This document shows positions 55,831 to 64,000 of a stretch of DNA of 64,000 bases, in pieces (the first letter of the stretch is position 1; each line of letters starts with the position of its first letter). The DNA is taken from positions 1,550,001-1,614,000 of the forward strand of contig NZ_CP076854.1 in NCBI RefSeq assembly GCF_018987265.1, written 5' to 3'. The notes beneath the pieces are model-generated. The model did not search any database, had not been told where the DNA came from, and was given only the letters and a program-made list of their open reading frames with translations. Both the position numbers and the translations under genes were made by a program. Source of the stretch: Rhizobium sp. WYJ-E13. GTDB taxonomy: Bacteria > Pseudomonadota > Alphaproteobacteria > Rhizobiales > Rhizobiaceae.

Positions 55831-56892
55831 ATGGCTCATGTTAGAGTGAACAATGCACGCAAGGACTATGGCGCTTTCAAAGCCATCAAAGGCGTATCGG
55901 TCGATATCCGCGACGGCGAGTTCGTGGTCCTCGTCGGTCCCTCGGGCTGCGGCAAATCCACCCTTCTCAGAATGATCGCCGGACTGGAAGGCATCAGCTC
56001 GGGCGAGATCCAGATCGGCAAGCATATCGTCAATGAGCTGGCGCCAAAGGATCGCGACATCGCCATGGTGTTCCAGAACTACGCCCTTTATCCGCATATG
56101 ACGGTCGCCAAGAATATGGGCTTCTCGTTGCGGCTGAAGCGCATGCCGAAGACGGAGATCGATCAACGTGTCGGCAATGCCGCCAAGATCCTCGGCCTGG
56201 AGGCGCTTCTCGAACGCTATCCGAAGCAACTGTCAGGCGGCCAGCGACAGCGTGTTGCGATGGGTCGCGCCATCGTTCGGGATCCTGCCGTCTTCCTCTT
56301 CGACGAACCCCTGTCGAACCTCGACGCCAAGCTGCGCGTCCAGATGCGATCCGAAATCAAGGAACTGCATCAGCGGCTGAAGACCACGACGATCTATGTC
56401 ACGCACGATCAGATCGAGGCGATGACGATGGCGGACAAGATCGTCGTGATGAAGGACGGCGTGATCGAACAGTCGGGCTCGCCGCTCGAACTCTACGACC
56501 GCCCGAACAACCTCTTCGTCGCCGGCTTCATCGGCTCTCCGGCCATGAACTTCATCAAGGGGAACATGACGAATGAAGGTTTCCGGACGGCAGACGGGTT
56601 TATCCTGCCGAGCGAGCGGCACCCTTCCGGCGCCGTCACCTACGGCATTCGCCCCGAGCATATCACGCTCGACCCCAACGGCATCGAGGTGACAACAGCC
56701 GTCGTCGAGCCGACAGGATCCGAGACATTGGTGATTGCGCGTCTTGGCACGCAAACGATCAGCTGCGTCTTTCGGGAGCGGATCAGGGCGGCCCCTGGCG
56801 ATGTGCTGCGGATCGCTCCGCTCCATGATGCCGTTCACCTGTTTGACGAAGGTGAGCAGCGCATCACTGCTGGCGAACCGGTGCTGAACTAG
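55831..56892 (+). CDS. Sugar ABC transporter ATP-binding protein (UgpC/MalK-like)
   Basis: 353-residue ATPase. Walker A is GPSGCGKSTLLRM, the signature is LSGGQRQRVAMGRAI, Walker B is VFLFDEPLSNLD and the switch His is in IYVTHDQIEAMTM. The C-terminal TOBE-like domain starts near GIRPEHITLDPNG. GGGAGGAC gives a strong ribosome-binding site. It completes the importer encoded at 50493-53644 and is the last gene of that operon. Confidence 0.95.
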   Translation: MAHVRVNNARKDYGAFKAIKGVSVDIRDGEFVVLVGPSGCGKSTLLRMIAGLEGISSGEIQIGKHIVNELAPKDRDIAMVFQNYALYPHMTVAKNMGFSLRLKRMPKTEIDQRVGNAAKILGLEALLERYPKQLSGGQRQRVAMGRAIVRDPAVFLFDEPLSNLDAKLRVQMRSEIKELHQRLKTTTIYVTHDQIEAMTMADKIVVMKDGVIEQSGSPLELYDRPNNLFVAGFIGSPAMNFIKGNMTNEGFRTADGFILPSERHPSGAVTYGIRPEHITLDPNGIEVTTAVVEPTGSETLVIARLGTQTISCVFRERIRAAPGDVLRIAPLHDAVHLFDEGEQRITAGEPVLN

Positions 56893-57195
56893 TTACGCGT
56901 GACGGGCATCGGTGACCCGCTCGACCTCGTCTGCCTCCACGACGTCATTGGGGATCAATGAGGGCGGCAAGCCGGGCTTCGATCAACCCTGCTTGCCGGG
57001 CCAAATCGGCCCCGAAAATATCGACCAGTTGTGACGGTGGCCGATGGATCGGCCGCACCGTCAGCGCCAGACTATCGATGAACTTTGCAACATGAAATCG
57101 GTCGCAGGTCCTACCGCAGAAGCGGCATGACCCCTTAAAATTCAAAGAGAATCATAAACGCAAGAAAGTCTCGGCACCAGTAATCGAAGCCTACG
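56893..57195. other. About 300-bp region without a supported gene
   Basis: It follows the importer operon. A 66-codon minus-strand frame (56945-57145) contains a Cys-rich start and a helical end but has no ribosome-binding site of note and no family I can name. It may be a remnant of a decayed gene. Confidence 0.4.
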
Positions 57196-57537
57196 TTAAA
57201 GGTCGAGCAGCAAATCGCCAACACGTTCGTGACCGTGGTTGCCGACTTCGAGTTGCTCCATGCGCGCAACCTCCTTGCGCTTCCTGGAACCTGTTTTTCT
57301 GCCTTTCGAAGGTGGCTCCCCTGACAACTGCAGGAGTTCAGCGGCAGGCCCTGCAGATCCCGATATCGCCTTGGCAGTCTGCCCTTCCATCTTGTCGGTT
57401 TCATTCTCGGCGGCACCGGTTGAAGTGTCCGATAGCCCTATGCCGGGTCGCATGTTGGCGCTCGACTTTTTGATTGCTGAGGCAGCGTCCGGCTGCATCT
57501 TCGGCGCGAAACGTATCATGAATGCTCGCCTTCCCAT
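57196..57537 (-). CDS. Hypothetical 113-residue basic protein
   Basis: Unrecognised frame with coding-like composition: basic N-terminus (MGRRAFMIRFAPKMQPDA), then a polar, Ala/Gly/Ser/Glu-rich, probably disordered middle, and a charged helical end (KGRKTGSRKRKEVARMEQLE). AAGG lies about 7 bases before the ATG. No signal peptide or domain is evident. It sits in a decayed stretch next to a LysR-type fragment, so it may be an orphan or non-functional frame. Confidence 0.4.
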   Translation of the reverse strand: MGRRAFMIRFAPKMQPDAASAIKKSSANMRPGIGLSDTSTGAAENETDKMEGQTAKAISGSAGPAAELLQLSGEPPSKGRKTGSRKRKEVARMEQLEVGNHGHERVGDLLLDL

Positions 57538-57687
57538 TTGTTCGCCTTATGTTCTCATCGAGAAGCGCGATTCTGTCAACCTAGCTCGGAGTCGAACAGC
57601 CGGAACCAATAACCTCTGTGCGATGTTCTGAACTCGGCATCGGCTTGCCGTTGTGAGACTCGCGCATTACGTGTGCCGCCCCTCGCC

Positions 57688-57843
57688 TTACTCGGCAGAA
57701 CTCTGGTGGATCTCGCTTAGGAGAAAATCGGCCGGCTTCTCAGCTCGCAGATCTTCGATATCGATCTCGGTCTTCAAGGAAAGCGAGCTGTCTCTGGGGA
57801 CGGCGAGTAGATAAGGCTCCTGGGCGATCGACTGGAACAACGC
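57688..57843 (-). pseudogene. Fragment of a LysR-type (OxyR-like) regulator
   Basis: Directly beyond the ABC exporter stop (57844) the minus strand stays open in the same frame for 51 codons to a TAA at 57688. The translation contains QEPYLLAVPRDSSLS and IDIEDLRAEKPADFLLSEIH. This resembles the effector-domain stretch of LysR-family proteins, OxyR in particular (EPxLLAxxxxHPxA...DLxGExLLxLExGH). Start, DNA-binding domain and C-terminus are missing. It looks like a remnant left by rearrangement. Confidence 0.5.
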
Positions 57844-59694
57844 TCACGCCGCGTCATCCTTGAGCGTCGCTGCTTCCGAGAGGTCGAACTGCAGTTCAGC
57901 AAGCTTGGAATATGCGCCGCCCTTGCGGATCAACGTGGCGTGCGTCCCCTCCTCGATCACGCGGCCGCCGTCGATCACCAGAATTCGATCCGCCTTGAGC
58001 ACCGTGGCAAGCCGATGCGCAATCACGATCGTCGTGCGGTTGCACATCAATTCGTCGAGCCCCCTCTGCACGAGCATTTCGTTTTCCGCGTCGAGAGATG
58101 CCGTGGCCTCGTCCAGCAGAAGGATCGGTGCGTTCTTCAGGACAGCACGGGCGATGGCAAGTCTTTGCCGCTGGCCGCCAGACAGGGTGAGCCCACGCTC
58201 GCCGACCACGGTGCGATAGCTCTCCGACAGTTCGGAAATGAACCCGTGCGCCCTCGCCGTCGTGGCCGCCGCCGCGATCTCGTCCTGCGAGGCATCGGGT
58301 CGTCCGAGACTGATATTTTCTGCGATACTCGCCGCGAAGATGGTCAAGTCCTGCGGCACGATGGCAATCTCCCCTCGAACTGCAGCGGTGGGGATCGTGC
58401 GCACATCGCAGCCATCGAGCGAAATGTCGCCGGAATAATCCTTGTAGAAACCGAGCAGGAGCGAAAAGATCGTGCTCTTGCCCGAGCCGGAAGCACCCAC
58501 AAGCGCGACTGTCTCGCCGGGCCGCACGCTCATCGACAGGCCCGTGAGAACTTGCCTGTCCAGAGCGCCCGGATAGCCGAAATGCAGGTTCCGGATTTCG
58601 ATCGCGCCTTTTGCGGGCTGGTCGAGCGAAGCACCCGATGCCGGCTCGCTCTCGCCGGCATCTTCATCGAGCAGTTCGAAAAGGCGTTCGGCTGAGCCTG
58701 CCGCTTGCGCCAGTTCGCCCCAGACCTCCGAGAGCGAGCCCAGCGACCCTGCCGCAATGACGGAATAGAGCAGGAACTGGCTCAGACTCCCCGCCGACAG
58801 CGTCCCGGAAAGCAGGTTATGCGCGCCGATCCAGAGAACCCCGACGACGCTTCCGAAAATCAGGGCAATGGCAACGGCGGTCAAGAGCGCACGCGAGCGG
58901 GCGGCAAAGACGGCGCTGCGATAGGACGCCTCGACATCACGAGCATATCTTTCGCTCGCCGCTGCCTCCCCGTTGAAGGCCTGCACCGTCCGGCTTCCGG
59001 CGATCATTTCGCTGGCGAAAGCGGATGCGGTCGCAAGAGCGTCCTGTGCTGCCCGCGATTTTCTGCGGACCGAGCGACCGAAAAGGACGAGCGGCGCGAT
59101 CACGAGCGGAATGGCACCCAATGTGATGGCGGAAAGTCCAGGGCTGGTGACGAACATCATCACCAGCGCGCCCAGGCACAGCAGCGAATTGCGCAGGGCC
59201 ACCGATGCGGCGAGGTTCAATGCGGACTTGATCTGTGCGGCATCCGCGGACAGTCGCGATGCGATGTCGCCGGATCTGTTGGCGTCAAAAAAGCTTGCCG
59301 GCAGCCGCGTCACATTTCGGAAGGTCTTCACACGCAGATCGCTGACGATGCGCTCGCCAAGCGTCGTGACGAAATAATAGCGGCAGGCGCTTGCTATGGC
59401 GAGCGCGATAGCAAGCGCAAGAAGCATCAGGAAATAGCTATTGATGAAGCCACCGTCGGACTGTCCAAAACCATGATCGATCATCCGGCGGACCGCCATC
59501 GGCAGCGCAAGCGAGATCAGCGCAGCGGCCGCGAGCGAGATCACTGCCAAGAGCACCAAGCCCCGGTGAGGCCGCAGCAGGGGCAGCAACCGGACGAGGC
59601 CGGAGACATCAGGCTTCTTTTTCCGCGGCTGCGGTGTGGAGCCCGCAGTCACGTCGGCGGGCGGAGCGGCGGATCGGTCGTGTGCGGCAATCAT
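57844..59694 (-). CDS. ABC exporter half-transporter (MsbA-like, TMD-NBD fusion)
   Basis: 616-residue fused ABC exporter. Six membrane helices lie at about residues 40-330 (GLVLLAVISLAAAALISLAL, ALALAIALAIASACRYYFVT, LLTAVAIALIFGSVVGVLWI). The nucleotide-binding domain has Walker A GASGSGKSTIFSLL, signature LSGGQRQRLAIARAV, Walker B ILLLDEATASLD and His in IVIAHRLATVL. Such homodimers export lipids, drugs or peptides. ATG 59694 is chosen with AGGAG upstream; TTG 59697 is an alternative, and the longer frame to 59925 lacks support. Opposite in direction to the adjacent ccm genes and not CcmA or CcmB. Confidence 0.9.
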   Translation of the reverse strand: MIAAHDRSAAPPADVTAGSTPQPRKKKPDVSGLVRLLPLLRPHRGLVLLAVISLAAAALISLALPMAVRRMIDHGFGQSDGGFINSYFLMLLALAIALAIASACRYYFVTTLGERIVSDLRVKTFRNVTRLPASFFDANRSGDIASRLSADAAQIKSALNLAASVALRNSLLCLGALVMMFVTSPGLSAITLGAIPLVIAPLVLFGRSVRRKSRAAQDALATASAFASEMIAGSRTVQAFNGEAAASERYARDVEASYRSAVFAARSRALLTAVAIALIFGSVVGVLWIGAHNLLSGTLSAGSLSQFLLYSVIAAGSLGSLSEVWGELAQAAGSAERLFELLDEDAGESEPASGASLDQPAKGAIEIRNLHFGYPGALDRQVLTGLSMSVRPGETVALVGASGSGKSTIFSLLLGFYKDYSGDISLDGCDVRTIPTAAVRGEIAIVPQDLTIFAASIAENISLGRPDASQDEIAAAATTARAHGFISELSESYRTVVGERGLTLSGGQRQRLAIARAVLKNAPILLLDEATASLDAENEMLVQRGLDELMCNRTTIVIAHRLATVLKADRILVIDGGRVIEEGTHATLIRKGGAYSKLAELQFDLSEAATLKDDAA

Positions 59695-59958
59695 CAAGGT
59701 GAGGGTCTCCTGGACTGGAATGTCTCCCTTTTGGCATTTGCGCGGCAATCGTCTTTGACCGCGATCAATTATCAGCCGTTCCGCCGAAGCGTGCCGCGTC
59801 AGAAGGCCTCGAAAATATGTCGCGCTGAGCCTGCTGCCCCGCGGCCGAGGCTCAGACTGTGATAGCAGGAAAGCGAAATGAGAGACGCACGCCCGCATGA
59901 ATGGTCGCAGTTTGATCCCGGTCAATTAATCTGACGGCATTGGGCGCTAGAGCGGGGC

Positions 59959-60723
59959 ATGACCTATGTCGAACGCGTCAAAGACGACATCGCCAAGCTT
60001 GCGCAGCCCGCCAGATTCCTGGAACTGGCCAATCGGGTCCTGCCTGGACTCTCGATCGTCACTGCCCTCTGTTTTGCTATTGGACTTTATCTGAGTTTTG
60101 TTTCCGATGGCGATTATCAGCAGGGTGAGACTGTCAGGATCATGTATGTCCATGTCCCGGCAGCATGGATGGCAATGCTCTGTTATACGGTGATGACCGC
60201 AAACGCCGTTGGCTCTCTGGTCTGGCGCCACCCGCTTGCCGATGTCGCCGCGCGCGCTGCTGCGCCAATCGGCGCTGCCTTTACCTTCGTGGCGCTCGTC
60301 ACCGGCGCATTCTGGGGCAAGCCGATGTGGGGAACCTGGTGGGTGTGGGACGCGCGCCTGACCTCGATGTTCGTGCTTTTCCTGATGTATCTCGGCCTAC
60401 TGGCGATCAACCGCGCGATCGACGAACCAACGCGCGCCGCCCGTGTCACGGCGGTTCTCATTGTCGTGGGCTTCGTCAACATTCCGATCATCAAGTTCTC
60501 GGTCGACTGGTGGAACACCCTGCATCAGCCGGCAAGCGTGCTCAGGCTGAATGGGCCCGTTCTGGACGTCGAATTTTTTCGCCCGCTCCTGACCATGGGG
60601 CTGGCCTTCACGACACTCTTCTTCACCCTCCACGTGGCTTCCATCAGGAACGAGATCTGGCGGCGGAGACTCATGTCGCATCATCGCTTGGCCGCACGGG
60701 CCGCAATGCAAAGGGAGAATTGA
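59959..60723 (+). CDS. ccmC: Cytochrome c maturation protein CcmC (heme-handling)
   Basis: 254-residue membrane protein that presents heme to CcmE during cytochrome c biogenesis. Six helices are predicted. The tryptophan-rich WWD motif on the periplasmic side is clear (WGTWWVWDARLTSMFVL), with heme-ligand His in YVHVPAAWMAML and the segment around TLHQPASVLRLNG. The expected ccmA and ccmB genes are not upstream; an unrelated exporter lies there in opposite orientation. The gene ends one base before the ccmD start. Confidence 0.95.
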   Translation: MTYVERVKDDIAKLAQPARFLELANRVLPGLSIVTALCFAIGLYLSFVSDGDYQQGETVRIMYVHVPAAWMAMLCYTVMTANAVGSLVWRHPLADVAARAAAPIGAAFTFVALVTGAFWGKPMWGTWWVWDARLTSMFVLFLMYLGLLAINRAIDEPTRAARVTAVLIVVGFVNIPIIKFSVDWWNTLHQPASVLRLNGPVLDVEFFRPLLTMGLAFTTLFFTLHVASIRNEIWRRRLMSHHRLAARAAMQREN

Positions 60724-60724
60724 A

Positions 60725-60880
60725 ATGCCCCATCAGGACTATGTGCTGGCAGCCCATACGGTCGCATTCGCCGTCATCATCGCCATGAGCGCGATGACCT
60801 GGTTTCGCGGCCGCACCTATCGCCGGCAGGTCGAGGTGGTGGCGAAGACCAGGCATCGCGCGCGTCACGAGGTCCGCTAG
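60725..60880 (+). CDS. ccmD: Heme exporter protein CcmD
   Basis: A 51-codon gene too short for routine calling. Starts ATG 60725 directly after the ccmC stop and ends TAG 60880 directly before the ccmG start. The protein has an N-terminal DYVLAAHTVAF stretch, one membrane helix (about residues 8-27) and a basic cytoplasmic tail (WFRGRTYRRQVEVVAKTRHR), which is the CcmD pattern. CcmD helps release holo-CcmE from the CcmABC complex. Position between ccmC and ccmG supports the call. Confidence 0.88.
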   Translation: MPHQDYVLAAHTVAFAVIIAMSAMTWFRGRTYRRQVEVVAKTRHRARHEVR

Positions 60881-61444
60881 GTGCGCCGCTATCTTCTGGC
60901 CGCCGTGCCGCTGCTCGTCTTTGTGGCAGTTGCCGGAGCTGCCGGGCGCATGCTTTATCGGGAGGCGGCGGAAGGATATTCGCCCTCCGCCCTGCCCTCC
61001 GCACTCATCGGTCACGCACATCCGGCAATCGATCTGCCGCCGCTTGCCGGTCTGCAGTCTCCCGGACTTCAGGATAGTGGGCTCTCCGGCCAGGTCGCGA
61101 TCGTCAACGTGTTCGCGTCCTGGTGTATTCCCTGCCGGCAGGAACATAGCGCGCTCATGCGGCTGTCGAAGGACCCGCGGATCAAGCTGATAGGCATCAA
61201 TTACAAGGATGACAGCAGCAACGCTCTCGCCTTCTTGCGCGACAACGGAAACCCCTATGCTGCCGTCGGCGTGGATCCGACCGGCAGGGAGGCGATCGAT
61301 TGGGGCGTCTACGGCGTACCGGAAACCTTCGTCATCGGCCGCAATGGCCGCATCCTCTTCAAGCAGGTCGGCCCTCTCGACGAAAAGACCCTGTCGACCG
61401 ACCTTGGTCCCGCTCTCGACAGGGCATTGGCTACCGGCAGCTGA
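60881..61444 (+). CDS. ccmG: Thiol:disulfide interchange protein CcmG/DsbE
   Basis: 187-residue membrane-anchored periplasmic thioredoxin that keeps apocytochrome cysteines reduced for heme attachment. One N-terminal helix (LLAAVPLLVFVAVAGAAGRM) is followed by a thioredoxin domain with the active site SWCIPCRQE (CIPC), the family acidic Glu in GVYGVPETFVIG, and the cis-Pro in the same segment. Starts with GTG at 60881 immediately after the ccmD stop. Last gene of the plus-strand ccmC-ccmD-ccmG unit. Confidence 0.94.
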   Translation: MRRYLLAAVPLLVFVAVAGAAGRMLYREAAEGYSPSALPSALIGHAHPAIDLPPLAGLQSPGLQDSGLSGQVAIVNVFASWCIPCRQEHSALMRLSKDPRIKLIGINYKDDSSNALAFLRDNGNPYAAVGVDPTGREAIDWGVYGVPETFVIGRNGRILFKQVGPLDEKTLSTDLGPALDRALATGS

Positions 61445-61500
61445 CCGGTAGCCCGCATCTCCAGCTGGCCCGCATCTACAGCTGGCTTGACGACTTGAGC

Positions 61501-62193
61501 TCAAGCCGGTTGCGACCGCTTTTCCGGATCCGAATCCGCGACAAGCTGCAACCGATCAAGACAACCTCCTGACCCGAGATTTTCGACGAGCGCCAGCACG
61601 GCACGGCGTTGCAGTTCAGTTTCCACATTCCCGTCGAGCGTGATCTGCCCATTGCGAACAGAAACGCGGATCTTCTGTGGCGTCAGCCCGAGATCGTATT
61701 TGAGGCGTGTTTGAACCGCGAGCAGGATCGCGTCATCCTCGCGCGGCAACCTGAGCGTCGGCGCATCGGTTATTAGAGCGAGGATATCGCGCCGGCTGAC
61801 GATCCCGACGAGCCGTCCGTCGTCGACGATCGGAATGCGCTTGATACGATGGACCTCAAGGCTTTCCGCGATGTCGGAGACCTCGCTGTCAGGGCTGGCG
61901 ACGATGACGTCGCGTGACATGATATCTCTGACGGACCAGCCATTGCCGCGGATGTAGCGGTCCAGATCGACATCGGAGGTGACTTCCGCGTTGCGCGTAG
62001 CGCGCGGGGCAAGCCGTATCTCGCGACGCAGCAGCAGGTCGCCCTCGGTCAAGATCCCGCAGATCCTCCCTTCGTCATCAACCACGGGCAGCCCGCTAAT
62101 GTTGTTTTGCATCATCACCGCGATGGCGTGGCGAACCCCCGCCTCGGGGCTGATCGAAACCACATTGCTCGTCATAATGTCCTTGGCCTGCAT
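61501..62193 (-). CDS. CBS-pair and BON domain protein
   Basis: 230-residue cytoplasmic protein. Two CBS motifs are at about residues 7-62 (DIMTSNVVSISPEAGVRHAI, GLPVVDDEGRICGILTEGDL) and 92-145 (DIMSRDVIVASPDSEVSDIA, IPIVDDGRLVGIVSRRDIL). A BON domain lies at about 150-215 (KIRVSVRNGQITLDGNVETE). CBS pairs bind adenosyl nucleotides and often sense energy or redox state; the BON module may bind lipids or partners. It is transcribed opposite to ccmCDG and in the same direction as ccmH-ccmF, 75 bp downstream of ccmH, so it may be co-transcribed with them. Function unknown. Confidence 0.88.
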   Translation of the reverse strand: MQAKDIMTSNVVSISPEAGVRHAIAVMMQNNISGLPVVDDEGRICGILTEGDLLLRREIRLAPRATRNAEVTSDVDLDRYIRGNGWSVRDIMSRDVIVASPDSEVSDIAESLEVHRIKRIPIVDDGRLVGIVSRRDILALITDAPTLRLPREDDAILLAVQTRLKYDLGLTPQKIRVSVRNGQITLDGNVETELQRRAVLALVENLGSGGCLDRLQLVADSDPEKRSQPA

Positions 62194-62268
62194 GCTCGCA
62201 CCTTCCTTTTCGGAAACATCTGGTGCGGTAAGAGTAAGACGGCGCTGGCGGATCGACCTTGACCTCCA

Positions 62269-62736
62269 TCAAAGTCGCGGTGTCGGATCGAGCAACTCGG
62301 CGAGCTTCTCCTGCTCTTCGTCCGTGAGCTTGCTGCCGGTGGGTTTGCCGGCTCGCTTGCGGGCAAAGACGACGAGCGAGGCCCCACCGGCGAGGATCAG
62401 CAGCACGGGAGCACCCCAGAGCAGCAGCGTGCGCACACTGAAGCGCGGCTTCAGCAGCACGAACTCCCCATAGCGCGAGACGATATAGTTCAGCACCTCG
62501 TCGTCGCTGTCGCCATCGGTGATGCGCTCGCGCACCAAGAGGCGCAGATCCTTGGCGAGATCGGCATTGGAATCGTCGATCGACTGGTTCTGGCAGACCA
62601 TGCAGCGCAGTTCGGCGGACAGTGTTCGCGCCCGGGCTTCGAGGGCGGGGTCGGCGAGCATCTCGTCGGGATTGACGGCAAAGGCCGGGGCGGCCGCCAA
62701 CATCAGGGTCAGAGCAAACAGGAGACGCTTGATCAT
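62269..62736 (-). CDS. ccmH: Cytochrome c-type biogenesis protein CcmH (CcmH/CycL)
   Basis: 155-residue membrane-anchored thiol-redox protein acting with CcmG and the CcmF heme lyase. The signal peptide is at residues 1-20 ([16 protein letters not shown]). The LRCxxCQ motif is present ([20 protein letters not shown]), then [14 protein letters not shown] and a C-terminal membrane helix ([20 protein letters not shown]). Its ATG (62734-62736) overlaps the stop of the ancestral ccmF frame by ATGA, showing the original coupling. Confidence 0.95.
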   Translation of the reverse strand: MIKRLLFALTLMLAAAPAFAVNPDEMLADPALEARARTLSAELRCMVCQNQSIDDSNADLAKDLRLLVRERITDGDSDDEVLNYIVSRYGEFVLLKPRFSVRTLLLWGAPVLLILAGGASLVVFARKRAGKPTGSKLTDEEQEKLAELLDPTPRL

Positions 62737-64000
62737 TCCGCCGGCTCCATGACCGGTGCTGCCGGCTTAGTTGCCTTGGCCTTCGCCTTACGGCTCGGGG
62801 CACCGACACGCAGCCGCCTGCCGCCATGATCAGCGCCCCGCCCCAGATGCACAGAATGAACGGCTTCCACCAGATGCGCACGACAATGCCGCCGTCCTTC
62901 GTCGCGTCGCCGAGAGAGACATAGAGCTGGCTGAGACCGAAGGTCAGGATGCCCGCCTCCGTCGTCGGCATCTGCCTTGCGGTATAGAGCCGCTTGGCCG
63001 ACCAGACATCGGCGATCTCGGCGCCGTCGCGGCGGATCGAGAAGTGGCCGCGGTCCTCGGTATAGTTCGGGCCGGTGGCCGGCTGCATGCCGTCGAAGAC
63101 AACGCCGTAGCCGCCCGCCTCCGTCGCCTGGCCCGGCTTCATCTCGACCACATGTTCGCTTTGGAAGGTGGTGACCGCGACGATGCCAAGCACGGTGACA
63201 CCAAGGCCGGCATGGGCAAGCGCGGTGCCGAAGGCCGAGCGCGGCAGGCCGGTCAGCCGGCGCCAGGCGATCTCCGCCTTCACCTTGCCGATGCCGGCGC
63301 GATACCAGAGGTCGGCCACCGCGCCCAGGATCAGGAACAGGCCGGCGGCAAGGCCGAGCACCGCCATGACCGGGCCGCCATGTTCGAGATAGAAGAAGAC
63401 GAGCGCGGCGGCGAGCGCGAGTGCGGCCACGACATAGAGCCGCTGCAGGGCGCCGAGCAGATCGCCGCGCTTCCAGGAAAGCAGCGGTCCGAAGGGCACG
63501 ACGATCAGAAGCGGCGCCATCAAGAGGCCGAAGGTCAGGTTGAAGAAGGGTGCGCCGACGGAGATCTTGTCGCCGGTCAGCGTCTCCAGCACCAGCGGAT
63601 AGAGCGTGCCGGTCAGAACCGTGCCGCAGGCAACCGTCAGGATCAGGTTGTTGACGACGAGCGCCCCCTCGCGCGAGATCGGCGCAAACAGCCCGCCGGC
63701 CGACAGCAGCGGCGCGCGGAAGGCAAACAGTGACAGCGCCCCGCCGATGAAGATCAACAGGATGCAGAGGATGAAGACGCCCCTGCTCGGGTCGCTGGCA
63801 AAGGCATGCACCGAGGTCAGCACACCGGAGCGCACCAGGAAGGTACCCATCAGCGACAGCGAGAAGGTGAGGATGGCGAGCAGCACCGTCCAGATCTTCA
63901 AGGCCTCGCGCTTTTCCATGACGAGGGCGGAATGTAAGAGTGCGGTGCCGGCAAGCCAGGGCATGAAGGAGGCATTCTCCACCGGATCCCAGAACCACCA
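62733..64000 (-). CDS. ccmF: Cytochrome c heme lyase subunit CcmF, 5' end outside window and 3' frame break
   Basis: Large membrane protein of the heme lyase complex. The gene enters from the right edge, at the WWD motif ([13 protein letters not shown] at about 63960-64000). Downstream helices and the RDxGEIxxx-like periplasmic part ([20 protein letters not shown]) are intact to about 62825. There the frame is lost: the ancestral C-terminus ([20 protein letters not shown] ending at 62733) is in another frame, as shown by its ATGA overlap with ccmH. The sequence around 62815-62825 appears to lack about 20 bases relative to relatives. As it stands the frame runs on through ccmH to 62096, replacing the normal tail with more than 200 foreign residues. 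The core is intact, so activity cannot be ruled out. Confidence 0.85.
   Translation of the reverse strand, partial: VVLGSGGECLLHALACRHRTLTFRPRHGKARGLEDLDGAARHPHLLAVADGYLPGALRCADLGACLCQRPEQGRLHPLHPVDLHRRGAVTVCLPRAAAVGRRAVCADLARGGARRQQPDPDGCLRHGSDRHALSAGAGDADRRQDLRRRTLLQPDLRPLDGAASDRRALRTAAFLEARRSARRPAAALCRGRTRARRRARLLLSRTWRPGHGGARPCRRPVPDPGRGGRPLVSRRHRQGEGGDRLAPADRPAALGLRHRACPCRPWCHRAWHRRGHHLPKRTCGRDEAGPGDGGGRLRRCLRRHAAGHRPELYRGPRPLLDPPRRRRDRRCLVGQAALYRKADADDGGGHPDLRSQPALCLSRRRDEGRRHCRAHLVEAVHSVHLGRGADHGGRRLRVGAPSRKAKAKATKPAAPVMEPAE

Noticed and set aside
56945..57145. 66-codon minus-strand frame as a transposase fragment
   Set aside because: The Cys/His start looked suggestive, but no DDE or other transposase motif and no terminal repeats were found.
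62096..63982. Reading the long ccmF frame as one 628-residue C-terminally extended protein
   Set aside because: The last 200 residues are the out-of-frame reading of ccmH and its flank, Arg-rich with no domain. A frame break is the simpler explanation.
1..64000. CRISPR arrays, rRNA and tRNA genes
   Set aside because: No regularly spaced repeats and no tRNA or rRNA-like conserved stretches were noticed on reading. A covariance-model scan was not possible.

Overview
The window reads as accessory DNA from a fast-growing rhizobium (Rhizobium leguminosarum/etli type). The evidence is high G+C, tightly packed ABC uptake operons each with its own LacI, ROK or MocR regulator, a PraR-like XRE regulator, a TfuA-type protein (the family was named from trifolitoxin-producing Rhizobium) and alphaproteobacterial Ccm genes. 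No rRNA, tRNA, CRISPR array, intact insertion sequence or replication gene was seen. A plasmid or chromid location is an inference from gene content only.

Layout. 1-4.2 kb: an RND efflux pair (adaptor cut by the window edge, plus inner-membrane pump). 4.4-7.0 kb: a PLP enzyme of the cystathionine gamma-synthase family and a periplasmic transglutaminase-like cysteine protease. 7.7-12.5 kb: a compact locus with an XRE regulator, a winged-helix/TolB-like/TPR regulator, a 72-residue protein, a YcaO enzyme, a TfuA partner and an 81-residue protein. This is the best candidate for an undescribed peptide- or protein-modifying (thioamidation-type) system. 12.7-14.2 kb: a parallel beta-helix protein with no signal peptide. 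14.4-22.7 kb: a LacI-controlled operon with sugar isomerase-like protein, CUT1 ABC transporter and GMC oxidoreductase, which fits uptake and oxidative breakdown of a glycoside. 22.7-29.0 kb: a MocR regulator divergent from a Pht5-like protein, a polar-amino-acid ABC transporter and an M20 amidohydrolase, which fits import and hydrolysis of an N-acyl or amide compound. 29.1-30.3 kb: a frameshifted COG0523 metallochaperone GTPase.

30.8-39.7 kb: a class III cyclase fused to TolB-like and TPR modules, a PoxB-type pyruvate dehydrogenase, an inositol-monophosphatase-family enzyme, and convergent with it an Fe/polyamine/sugar-phosphate-type ABC transporter with a Tat-type binding protein. 40.1-44.6 kb: a double-AAA CDC48/VAT-like ATPase and a transketolase. 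44.8-56.9 kb: a mannoside catabolic cluster with a GH38 alpha-mannosidase, two ROK regulators, a Gfo/Idh/MocA oxidoreductase, a CUT1 ABC transporter and a TIM-barrel isomerase. Its two divergent control regions share an 18-bp element (17 of 18 identical). 56.9-57.8 kb: decayed sequence with an orphan ORF and a LysR-type fragment. 57.8-59.7 kb: an ABC half-exporter. 60.0-64.0 kb: cytochrome c maturation genes ccmC, ccmD and ccmG on one strand and ccmH and ccmF on the other, separated by a CBS-BON protein. ccmF has a frame break near its 3' end.

Start codons were moved from the longest possible ORF where a ribosome-binding site, a stop/start overlap or family alignment argued for it. Each such choice is stated in the entry.
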